A stretch of 64,000 nt of DNA, taken from contig NZ_RBAN01000011.1 of the NCBI RefSeq assembly GCF_003626655.1, forward strand, positions 1 to 64,000, in the 5' to 3' direction. The position numbers were made by a program, and so were the translations under genes. The DNA comes from Micromonospora costi. Its GTDB lineage: Bacteria > Actinomycetota > Actinomycetes > Mycobacteriales > Micromonosporaceae. How positions within the stretch are numbered: position 1 is the stretch's first letter; every line of letters begins with the position of its first letter. This document shows positions 24,178 through 32,152 of this stretch, in pieces. The notes below the pieces were generated by a model, which saw nothing but the letters and a program-made list of their open reading frames with translations, was not told the DNA's origin and searched no databases.

Positions 24178-25442
24178 TGCCCGACGACGTCCTCGACGCT
24201 CTCCGCGCGGCCGCCGACGCCGGCGGCGAGGACATCGTCCGGCTGGCCGGCGACACCGACGCGGTGGCCGGCGTCGCGCCCCGGTACGTCGCCGCGCCCG
24301 GCTCCACCGCGGAGGCGGCCGCGCTGCTGACGGTCGCCGCGGCCCGGAACCTCGCCGTGACTGTCAGCGGAAGCGGCGGCAAACAGACCTGGGGTAACCC
24401 GCCCCGGCGGCTGGACCTGCTGCTGCACACCCGCCGGCTCGCCGGCGTGGTCGCGCACGCGGCCGGTGATCTCGTCGTCGTGGTCCGGGCCGGCACCCCA
24501 CTGGCCGAACTCCAGGCCAAGCTGGCGCCCGCGGGCCAGCAGCTCGCCCTCGACGCTCCGCTGCCGCCCGGCGGGTCGGCCACCGTCGGCGGTGTCGTCG
24601 CCACGAACACCAGCGGGCCGCGGCGCATGCGCTACGGCACCGTGCGGGACCTGCTGATCGGCGTCACGATGGTCCGTCCCGACGGGACGGTGGCCCGGGC
24701 CGGCGGCACGGTGGTCAAGAATGTCGCCGGTTACGACCTCGGCAAGCTGCTCACCGGGGCGTACGGCACGCTCGGGCTGGTCACCGAGTGCGCGTTCCGG
24801 CTGCACCCGGTCCCCGCGGCGCGCGCCTTCCTGTGCCGGCGGGCGGTCGACGCCGCCGAGGCCGGACGTCTCGCCGCCGCCGTCCTCGCCGCACAGGTGG
24901 TGCCGAGCGCGCTCGAGGTCGACACGACGCCCGACGGCGGCGTCGAGGTCGCCGTGCTGCTGGAGGGCACGCCGCGTGGGGTGCGGGAACGGGCCGACAC
25001 GACCGGGCGGCTGCTCGGCGGCGCCACCGTCTCCGACGAGCCGCCGCCGTGGTGGTGCGCGTACCCGTGGGGGACCGGGGACGTGGGGCTCAGGCTCACC
25101 GCCGCCCTCTCCGGCGTGCCGCGGCTGCTCGCGGCCGCCGCCGAGGCCGGCCGGCGGCACGGGGTGCCCCTGGCCGTCCGCGGCTCGGCCGGCACCGGCG
25201 TGCTCCACGGCGGCCTGCCCGGCGCCGCCGCGCCCGACGCCGTCGCCAGCGTCGTCGCGGACCTGCGCGCCGCCACGGCGGGCCTCGGCGGGCACGCCGT
25301 CGTGCTGACGGCGCCCCCACCGGTGCGCGAGCGGGTCGACCTGTGGGGGCCCGTGAACGGCCTCGACCTGATGCGCCGGGTCAAGGCGCAGTTCGACCCC
25401 GACGGGCGCTTCGCGCCGGGCCGCTTCGTGGGAGGGATCTGA
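24177..25442 (+). CDS. glcE: Glycolate oxidase subunit GlcE (FAD-binding)
   Basis: A 421-aa second FAD-binding subunit with the PP-loop region PPGGSATVGGVVATNTSGP and VKNVAGYDLGKLLTGAYGTLG, as in GlcE. It lacks the C-terminal FAD-oxidase cap of GlcD. Coupled to glcD by overlap and followed 2 bp later by glcF. Two shorter shadow frames in other phases should be ignored. Confidence 0.85.
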   Translation: MPDDVLDALRAAADAGGEDIVRLAGDTDAVAGVAPRYVAAPGSTAEAAALLTVAAARNLAVTVSGSGGKQTWGNPPRRLDLLLHTRRLAGVVAHAAGDLVVVVRAGTPLAELQAKLAPAGQQLALDAPLPPGGSATVGGVVATNTSGPRRMRYGTVRDLLIGVTMVRPDGTVARAGGTVVKNVAGYDLGKLLTGAYGTLGLVTECAFRLHPVPAARAFLCRRAVDAAEAGRLAAAVLAAQVVPSALEVDTTPDGGVEVAVLLEGTPRGVRERADTTGRLLGGATVSDEPPPWWCAYPWGTGDVGLRLTAALSGVPRLLAAAAEAGRRHGVPLAVRGSAGTGVLHGGLPGAAAPDAVASVVADLRAATAGLGGHAVVLTAPPPVRERVDLWGPVNGLDLMRRVKAQFDPDGRFAPGRFVGGI

Positions 25443-25444
25443 GG

Positions 25445-26794
25445 ATGGGCGACGCGCCGCGGGACGTGCTAGGGCCGGTGGTGGGCGGGCCCGCGGGGCC
25501 AGCCTTCGACGGCGACCACCCGCCGCGACGGGACCTGGTCGACGACTGCGTCCACTGCGGCTTCTGCCTGCCCACCTGCCCCACGTACGTGCTGTGGGGC
25601 GAGGAGATGGACTCGCCGCGCGGGCGGATCCACCTGATGAAGCAGGGGCTCGACGGCGAGCCGATGACCGCCTCGATGGTGAGCCACGTCGACCGTTGCC
25701 TGGGCTGCATGGCGTGCGTGACCGCGTGCCCGTCGGGCGTCCGCTACGACCGGCTCATCGAGGACACGCGCCAGCAGGTGGAACGCCGTCATCCCCGGCC
25801 GCGGCGGGAGCGGGCGCTGCGCGGCGCCGTCTTCTCGCTCTTCCCGTACCCGCGCCGGCTGCGCCTGCTGCGCGGGCCGCTGCGCGCGTACCGGGCGAGC
25901 GGCCTGCGGGCAGTGGTCCGGCGCAGCGGCCTGCTTCCCCGACTGGCGCCGACCCTCGCCGCGCTGGACGCGCTGGCCCCCCGGATCGGGCGCGCCACCC
26001 GCCTGCCGGCGCGGATCCCCGCGCAGGGCCGGCGGCGGGCCACCGTGGGCATGCTGACCGGCTGCGTGCAGCGCGCGTTCTTCCCCGAGGTGAACGCGGC
26101 CACCGCCCGCGTCCTCGCCGCCGAGGGCTGCGACGTGGTCGTCCTGCCGCAGCGGCAGGGGTGCTGTGGCGCCCTGAGCGTCCACAACGGCCGGCGGGCC
26201 GAGGCGCGGCGGTTCGCCCGGGCCCTGATCGACGCCTTCGACGGCGCGGGGATCGACCGGTTCGTCGTCAACGCGGCGGGCTGCGGCTCGTCGCTCAAGG
26301 AGTACGGCGACCTGCTCCGCGACGACCCGGCGTACGCCGAGCGGGCCGCGGCCTTCGCCGGCGGGGTGCGTGACCTGTCCGAGCTGCTGGCGGAGTTGGG
26401 GCCGGTCGCCCCGCGGCATCCGCTGCCGCTGACCGTGGCCTACCACGACGCCTGCCACCTGGCGCATGCCCAGGGGATCCGGGCTCAGCCGCGCGAGCTG
26501 CTGCGCGGCGTCCCCGGACTGGAGCTGCGGGAAATCGCCGACCCGGAGATCTGCTGCGGGTCGGCCGGGGTGTGGAACGTGTTGCACCCGGAGCCCGCGG
26601 GGCAGCTCGGCGAGCGCAAGGCCCGCGACGTCCTCGCCACCGGTGCCGACCTTCTCGTCACCGCCAATCCCGGCTGCCTCATGCAGATCGCTGCCGCCGC
26701 GCGGCGGCTCGGCGGCGCCCTCGCGGTGGCGCACACCGCCCAGCTCCTCGACGCGTCCATCCGGGGGCGTCCCGTCACCGATCTTCTCCGGTGA
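25445..26794 (+). CDS. glcF: Glycolate oxidase iron-sulfur subunit GlcF
   Basis: A 449-aa protein with two 4Fe-4S motifs, CVHCGFCLPTCP (about residues 35-46) and CLGCMACVTACP (about 86-97), then two CCG-type domains (QRQGCCGALSVHNG; EICCGSAGVWN) that bind further clusters and pass electrons to quinone. It is the last gene of the rightward operon; the strong hairpin at 26826-26859 follows. Confidence 0.85.
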   Translation: MGDAPRDVLGPVVGGPAGPAFDGDHPPRRDLVDDCVHCGFCLPTCPTYVLWGEEMDSPRGRIHLMKQGLDGEPMTASMVSHVDRCLGCMACVTACPSGVRYDRLIEDTRQQVERRHPRPRRERALRGAVFSLFPYPRRLRLLRGPLRAYRASGLRAVVRRSGLLPRLAPTLAALDALAPRIGRATRLPARIPAQGRRRATVGMLTGCVQRAFFPEVNAATARVLAAEGCDVVVLPQRQGCCGALSVHNGRRAEARRFARALIDAFDGAGIDRFVVNAAGCGSSLKEYGDLLRDDPAYAERAAAFAGGVRDLSELLAELGPVAPRHPLPLTVAYHDACHLAHAQGIRAQPRELLRGVPGLELREIADPEICCGSAGVWNVLHPEPAGQLGERKARDVLATGADLLVTANPGCLMQIAAAARRLGGALAVAHTAQLLDASIRGRPVTDLLR

Positions 26795-26825
26795 GCGGAA
26801 ACGATCGTTGCCGGGCACGAGGAAT

Positions 26826-26859
26826 CGCCCCCTCCCGCGATTCCCGGCGGGAGGGGGCG
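26826..26859. terminator. Bidirectional terminator between glcF and the Nramp-like gene
   Basis: A 13-bp perfect stem (26826-26838 with 26847-26859) and 8-nt loop, in the 83-bp gap between two converging genes. It is well placed to stop both transcripts. Confidence 0.8.
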
Positions 26860-26877
26860 GTCGCGGAAAGATGGGAA

Positions 26878-28386
26878 TCAGAACGTGACCAGCGGATCGC
26901 CGATGAAATCGGCGATGAAGTTGACGAAGAAGAACCCGAAGAAGATCACATTTATGACGAGCAGTACGTGGTGCCACCACCGGGGACGGGCGGCGCGGGG
27001 CAACCGCCGGTTCAGGTAGATCAGCATGAACGGGAAGATCAGCGCGCCCAGATTGGACATGTTCGCCGACCACTGCACGAGACTGACGGGCAGCGCGAGG
27101 TGCAGGACCACCGCGATGATCCCCAGCAGCAGGAGCATGAACGGGTAGTAGAACCGGCGGGGGTCGCCCTCCAGGAGGCGCCGCAGGCGTGGGCTGGTGG
27201 CGTGCGCGGCGTCGGTCGTCACCCGCACCATGCCCTCGAAGATGCCCAGTTGCGTGCTGAAGAGGATCAGCACCCCGACCACCAGCATCAGGTAGAACAT
27301 CCCCCGGCCGTACTCGGCTTCGAGCGCGGCCGCGACGAACGTGGGCACGGTGGCCGTGGTGGGCGTCTCACCGGACAGCTCGACGGCCTGCGCCATGAGG
27401 ATCGTGGGCAGCAGCATGCCGAGCATCGCGCCGACGAAGAAGATGCCCCACATGTCGGTGAGCAGCAGCCGGTACCACCGCTTCCAGCGGCCGGCGTTGG
27501 CCGCGTCGTCGGGGAACGTGACACCGTTGGCGAGCAGTTCCCGCCGGTCCCCGCGCAACCCGGAGATGTAGCCGGTGCGGTAGCCCATGCCGTAGCCCTT
27601 GTCCCGGTAGTGGCCCATCACGTACCAGTTGAGGCCGGACGCCAGCGCGGTGAAACCGGCGAGCCCGCCGAGCTGGGTCGCGGTGATGCCCTCCGGTGGC
27701 GCGGCAGGGGTGACGAACCCACGGATGCCCTCCCACCACAGGCTGCCCGGCACCACGAGCAGCGTGATGACCAGCAGCGCGAGCAGGATGGTGCCGACCA
27801 TCACCCAGTTGGCCAGCTCCAGGGTGCGACTGATCCGCCGGGCGGCCGCGGTCATGAGGAACACCAGCGCCAGCAGCGCGATCGCCCAGAGTCTCGGCTC
27901 CTCGGCGCCGGCCGGCGGCACCTCGCCGTGGACGAGCGCGTACAGGCCCTGGCCGGCGGACGCGGCCCACCCGCCGGCGATGAACGCGAAGATGACCAGG
28001 AACACGGCCACCGGCACCCACAGCAGGTAGCCGGGCGGCACCCGCCCCCAGCCGACGACCGGGGCCTCGCCCGTGGCCATCACGTACCGGGACGACTCGA
28101 CGTTGTAGAACGTCTGGAGCACGGCCGAGATCAGGATCACCCAGCCGACGCCGACGAAACCGAACTGACCCACCGCCTGGGGCCCGAGCAGCCATTCGCC
28201 GCTGCCGATCGAGATGCCGAGGGCGATCAGGCTCGGCCCGAGCGCGTACTTGAACAACTGCGGGAGACCGAGCCGGCGTACGCCGAAAACCTCTTCCGGT
28301 TCGGGCAGGTCCGCGACGGCGAGCGGAGGACGGCTCTTTCCCAGTGGATAGGTGCGGACGTCCGGGGCCTGAGTTACTTCGGTCAT
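26878..28386 (-). CDS. Nramp-family membrane transporter lacking the DPGN motif
   Basis: A 502-aa polytopic membrane protein with about 11-12 hydrophobic helices and overall Nramp similarity. The first helix reads ALGISIGSGEWLLGP where metal-transporting Nramps carry DPGN, and I see no MPH-type motif in the sixth helix. It is thus a divergent subfamily in which Mn/Fe transport is doubtful. ATG 28386 follows AAGGAGG. It converges on the catabolic cluster and could serve it, but this is only proximity. Confidence 0.65.
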   Translation of the reverse strand: MTEVTQAPDVRTYPLGKSRPPLAVADLPEPEEVFGVRRLGLPQLFKYALGPSLIALGISIGSGEWLLGPQAVGQFGFVGVGWVILISAVLQTFYNVESSRYVMATGEAPVVGWGRVPPGYLLWVPVAVFLVIFAFIAGGWAASAGQGLYALVHGEVPPAGAEEPRLWAIALLALVFLMTAAARRISRTLELANWVMVGTILLALLVITLLVVPGSLWWEGIRGFVTPAAPPEGITATQLGGLAGFTALASGLNWYVMGHYRDKGYGMGYRTGYISGLRGDRRELLANGVTFPDDAANAGRWKRWYRLLLTDMWGIFFVGAMLGMLLPTILMAQAVELSGETPTTATVPTFVAAALEAEYGRGMFYLMLVVGVLILFSTQLGIFEGMVRVTTDAAHATSPRLRRLLEGDPRRFYYPFMLLLLGIIAVVLHLALPVSLVQWSANMSNLGALIFPFMLIYLNRRLPRAARPRWWHHVLLVINVIFFGFFFVNFIADFIGDPLVTF

Positions 28387-28478
28387 GAAGAACCTCCTTG
28401 TGGGAATGGCCCCCCTGACAATCGTCATACGCCGTTAATCGGTTGGCAATAACCAGATTTCGGCGCGCAATGGCCGGC

Positions 28479-29408
28479 CTAGCGGTCCACGGTGCCGGCG
28501 GGCGCCATCACGCGCAACGCGTTAGCGGCGAGGCCCACCCGGATCGGCGTCCGGCCGCGCAGCTCACCGTCCACCTCGACGGGGGCCGGCCGGTCGGTCT
28601 CCAGCCACAGTTCACCGACGGCGAGGAACGGCTCCTCGTGCAACGTCCGGCGATGGCCGGTCGTCGCGTTGCGGACCGTGTCGCGCAGCAGGCCGCGGCG
28701 GGTCGGGCCGCCGACCGGGTACGCGACCAGCAGCCGGTCGTCGGCATCGGCGTCGGCCGTGATGGGCCGTCCGGCGTGGAAGCCGCCGTTGGCCACGTAC
28801 AGCTGGCGGGTGACGTACGTGTGCTCGGCGCCGGCGGCGCGGATCGTGGCCCGCAGCGGACGGTGCCGGGTCAGCAGGGCCAGGGCGGTGAGCGGGTACG
28901 CGACCCGGCCCGTGACACGCTTCAGGCGCGGCGGCGTGGTGAGCATGACGTCGGCGGACAGGCCGATCCCGACGTGGTTCGTGAACGGCGTGTCACCGGC
29001 GAGCCCCAGGTCGACGTCCACCACCGTGCCCTCGGTGAGGACGTCGACGGCCTGGTCGAGCCGGAGCGGGACGCCGACGGTACGCGCGAAGTTGTTGGTG
29101 GTGCCCAGCGGCAGCAGCCCGAGCGCCATGTCGCGGTGGGCGAGCAGGCGGGCCGCGGCGCTGAGGGTGCCGTCGCCGCCGCCGGTGATGAACAGGTCCG
29201 GCCCGAGGTCGGCGGCCGCCGCGAGGGTCGACTCGAGGTCCTCGACCCGCTCGACGGGGTGGTTTGCGAGCAGGTCGAACCCGGCCGCCGCCAGCAGCGC
29301 GCAGGCCCGCTCGTAGAGGTGTCGGCCCCGGCGCGAATGGGCGTTGACGACCAGGACCGCACGGCGGTCGCGCCGGATGGCCTCGGCCAGAGCCTGTTTG
29401 GTCCGCAT
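28479..29408 (-). CDS. Diacylglycerol/lipid kinase family protein
   Basis: A 309-aa DAGK_cat-type kinase. The nucleotide motif GGGDGTL is at about residues 76-82, and LPLGTTNNFARTVG follows; the C-terminal half is the usual beta-sandwich. It phosphorylates a lipid such as diacylglycerol. The start looks leaderless: a TAGGGT box (29421-29416) is separated by exactly 7 nt from ATG 29408, and there is no Shine-Dalgarno sequence. Confidence 0.8.
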   Translation of the reverse strand: MRTKQALAEAIRRDRRAVLVVNAHSRRGRHLYERACALLAAAGFDLLANHPVERVEDLESTLAAAADLGPDLFITGGGDGTLSAAARLLAHRDMALGLLPLGTTNNFARTVGVPLRLDQAVDVLTEGTVVDVDLGLAGDTPFTNHVGIGLSADVMLTTPPRLKRVTGRVAYPLTALALLTRHRPLRATIRAAGAEHTYVTRQLYVANGGFHAGRPITADADADDRLLVAYPVGGPTRRGLLRDTVRNATTGHRRTLHEEPFLAVGELWLETDRPAPVEVDGELRGRTPIRVGLAANALRVMAPAGTVDR

Positions 29409-29489
29409 CGTCCCGACCCTAGCGCCGGACCGCCATCGGCACGGCGCAGGCGCGTGGGCGATCCCGCCCTGTCGTGCCGCCCGGCCGGC

Positions 29490-30347
29490 TCACCGGCGGC
29501 GGCCCCACCGGCGCGTCTGGCCGCTCCCGGACGCCGCCTCCAGGTCCACCATCCTGGCGGCCACCCGCAGCTTGCCCATGATCTCCGCCCCGGCCGGCCC
29601 GAGCAGGCCCGCGAGCCCGTTGCCCAGGCGCAGCACCATCCGGGCCCGTTCGACGTCGTGGATGAGCGCGAGGCACTGGGCGTAGACGGCGTACGTGTTG
29701 GCGAGTTCCCAGATGCTCAGCGGCCGGCCCGGATCAGCGAGGGCCTGCCGCAGCTCGGTCGCCCGTGACGCCGCGAGGGCCGCCTCCCGGGCGTCGTGGT
29801 CGGCGGACGAGCCGGTCAGGAACCGGTGCAGCAACGCGTTCGCCCGGTTGTGGTAAGCCGTGCCCATCGCCTCGCGCGTCCGGGGCCCGGCGCCCGGTGG
29901 CGGCCCGGCCGTCTCCAGGCCCACGGCGATCGCCTGCTGGATCAGCTCAATGCGCACGGCGGGCTGACCGGCCGCGAAGGCGGTCTCCGCGAGGTCCACC
30001 GTGGCCGTGACCAGCTCGGCGAGGGCCTCGTCCCGGCGCGGAGCCGCCGCGTCGCGGTCGGCGGCCATCGCGGCGTCGTTGACCTGCTGGAACACCCGCA
30101 CGGCCTCCCGGCCGAGCGTCATGCCCTCGGCGGGGCGGCCGCGCGCCGCGGACAGCATCCCGCGCCGCCACAGGGCCCGGGCCAACTGCTGCTGGTCCCG
30201 ACGGTCCGCCGACCGTGGGTCGGCCACGGCGGCCCGGTAGGCGTCGACGACCTCGGCCCACAGCCGGTCCGCCTCCGCCCAGGTCCGCTGCTCGGTCGAG
30301 CGTTCGCGTGCCCGCTCGAACAACGCGGTCCGCTGCTCCGGCCCCAT
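29490..30347 (-). CDS. Helical (TPR-like) protein of unknown function
   Basis: A 285-aa, Ala/Arg-rich, all-helical protein. Repeating helix pairs (for example WAEADRLWAEVVDAYRAAV, then QLARALWRRGMLSAARGRPAEGMTLGREAVRVF) look like degenerate tetratricopeptide repeats. No enzyme motif is visible. ATG 30347 lies downstream of a GGAGGGCGG stretch; a -10-like TAGAAT is at 30411-30406. Its partner proteins are unknown. Confidence 0.6.
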   Translation of the reverse strand: MGPEQRTALFERARERSTEQRTWAEADRLWAEVVDAYRAAVADPRSADRRDQQQLARALWRRGMLSAARGRPAEGMTLGREAVRVFQQVNDAAMAADRDAAAPRRDEALAELVTATVDLAETAFAAGQPAVRIELIQQAIAVGLETAGPPPGAGPRTREAMGTAYHNRANALLHRFLTGSSADHDAREAALAASRATELRQALADPGRPLSIWELANTYAVYAQCLALIHDVERARMVLRLGNGLAGLLGPAGAEIMGKLRVAARMVDLEAASGSGQTRRWGRRR

Positions 30348-30453
30348 ACCCGCACCGCCCTCCGCCGCCCCGCCCGGGCTCGCGTGGCCCGAACGACCAC
30401 CATCGATTCTATGGGCGCGAAACGGCACCGGAGGAGTGGTGGCGGTGCGGCGG

Positions 30454-30885
30454 TTACCGCGGATGGGCCGCCCGGGCGCGGTGGAGCACGCGCACCAGCA
30501 CCGACATGACGGCGGTGCCCGCGGCCAGGCCGGCCAGCAACAGCCCGGCGCCGACCACCCACAGGCCGCTGTCGTCACGGCGCGCCGAGGTCACGGCGAA
30601 CGCGGCGGTGAACGCGACCGTGAGCGCGGCGCCGCCCGGCAGCGGCCGGACGCCGGCCAGCAGCGCCCCGACGAGCACCACGAGCAGGGTGAGGGCGGCT
30701 CCGAGCACCTGCCAGACCTCGTACGGGCCGCTCACCGCACCGGTCACGGGGTCGACCCGGTACCGGTCGTCCCACCCGAGCCACGCGTACCAGGACGCCG
30801 CCGACAGCAGCGCCACGAGCAGCGACCCGACGGTCTGGAACGGCAGGGAGGAGTGGCGGCGGCGATCCGGGGCGGTGGTGGTCAT
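30454..30885 (-). CDS. Small membrane protein, four predicted helices
   Basis: A 143-aa protein with hydrophobic segments at about residues 18-33, 55-75, 82-100 and 107-130. No family recognised. Translation is likely leaderless: TAGCCT (30898-30893 on this strand) followed by 7 nt and ATG 30885. A longer frame upstream (to 30927) lacks support. Confidence 0.6.
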   Translation of the reverse strand: MTTTAPDRRRHSSLPFQTVGSLLVALLSAASWYAWLGWDDRYRVDPVTGAVSGPYEVWQVLGAALTLLVVLVGALLAGVRPLPGGAALTVAFTAAFAVTSARRDDSGLWVVGAGLLLAGLAAGTAVMSVLVRVLHRARAAHPR

Positions 30886-31011
30886 GCGGCCGAGGCTAGA
30901 GCCGGCGCCCGACACGCGGATGAGCACCCGTACTCAGCGCCGGGCAGCCTCGCCGTTCCGGCCGTGACGGTGCGTCACCGACCGTACGCTGCCGGGAAAG
31001 GAGGGGTGCGG

Positions 31012-31893
31012 ATGGCGGGACAGCAGCGGGTGGCCGTACTGGGACTCGGCGGCATGGGGCGGGCGATGGCCGGCAACATACTGCGGGCCGGCCTGCCGAC
31101 GGTCGTCTGGAACCGCAGCCCGGACCCGGCGCGCCAGCTCGGCGAGCAGGGCGCGGAGGTGGCCGACAGTCCAGCCGACGCGGTCCGGCGGGCGGACGTC
31201 GTGGTCACCATGGTGACCGACGCGGACGCGGTCGTCTCGATCGCCACCGACCGGGGCATGCTCGCCGCGATGCCGGACGGCGCGATCTGGGCCCAGATGA
31301 GCACCATCGGGGTGGCGGCCACCGAGGACCTGGCGCGGCTGGTGGCCGGGCAGCGCCCCGGCGTCGTCCTGGTGGACGCGCCGGTCGCCGGCAGCCGGGG
31401 GCCGGCGGCGCAGCGCAAGCTGGTCGTGCTCGCGTCCGGCCCGGACGAGATCCGGGACCGGGTCGCGCCCGTGTTCGACGCGGTCGGCCAGCGCACCGTC
31501 TGGGTCGGGCCGACCGGCGCCGGATCCCGGGTGAAACTGGCCAACAACCTGCTGTTGGCGTTCATCAACGAGGGGATCGCCGAGTCGCTCGCGCTGGGCC
31601 GGGCACTCGGGCTGGACCGCGCGGCGGTGCTCGGCGCCATGCAGGGCAGCCCGCTCGTGTCGTCCTGGGCCGCGGAGAAGCTCGAGCGGATCGGCCGTGA
31701 CGACTACTCCCCGCAGTACACCCTCTCGCTCGCCCTGAAGGACGTGAACCTCGCGCTGCGCGAGGTCGACGTCGACCGCTTCCCTGTGGCGGGCAGCCTC
31801 GCCACCGAGTGGCAGCGGGCGGTGGATCGCGGCCTCGGCGCCGAGGATCTGACCGTGGTGACCCGCGCCCTCGAGGAGAACCTGGGCGCCTGA
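31012..31893 (+). CDS. 3-hydroxyisobutyrate-dehydrogenase-family NAD(P)-dependent oxidoreductase
   Basis: A 293-aa beta-hydroxyacid dehydrogenase. The Rossmann motif GLGGMGRAMAGNILRAG is at the N-terminus, the DAPVAGSRGPA substrate motif is at about 123, and GAGSRVKLANNLLL carries the catalytic Lys (about 176). ATG 31012 follows GGAAAGGAGGGG. Possible roles include 3-hydroxyisobutyrate, tartronate semialdehyde or imine reduction. It could in principle serve glyoxylate metabolism, but it is not in the glc operon. Confidence 0.8.
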   Translation: MAGQQRVAVLGLGGMGRAMAGNILRAGLPTVVWNRSPDPARQLGEQGAEVADSPADAVRRADVVVTMVTDADAVVSIATDRGMLAAMPDGAIWAQMSTIGVAATEDLARLVAGQRPGVVLVDAPVAGSRGPAAQRKLVVLASGPDEIRDRVAPVFDAVGQRTVWVGPTGAGSRVKLANNLLLAFINEGIAESLALGRALGLDRAAVLGAMQGSPLVSSWAAEKLERIGRDDYSPQYTLSLALKDVNLALREVDVDRFPVAGSLATEWQRAVDRGLGAEDLTVVTRALEENLGA

Positions 31894-32152
31894 CGCCCGC
31901 GCGCTCCGCCTGGTCGAGCTATTCGAACCGATTTCAGGCGGTAGGAGAGATCAGTAGGGTTAAGGTGATTTTGCGCAGGTTCCAGCGGCCCGTTGTCCCC
32001 GGCCCTACCCGCAGCACACGCGGCGCGGGCCATCGCACCCGCAGCGTGCGATGAACGAGCGTCGCAGCACGACCCATGCCGGCGGCCACCCCGCCGGCCG
32101 GTGAAACCAGACGGTGTCGCCGCGGAGTCGCGCGTGCCCGGACGGAGAGATG
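31894..32152. promoter_or_regulatory. Leader region of the hopanoid operon
   Basis: A 259-bp gap before dxs. An AT-richer stretch at about 31917-31975 contains a weak promoter candidate, TTTCAG (31932-31937), 17 bp, TAGGGT (31955-31960), which would give an untranslated leader of roughly 185 nt. The leader includes a small ATCGCAC/GTGCGAT stem (32032-32038 with 32046-32052). No known riboswitch was recognised. Confidence 0.35.
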
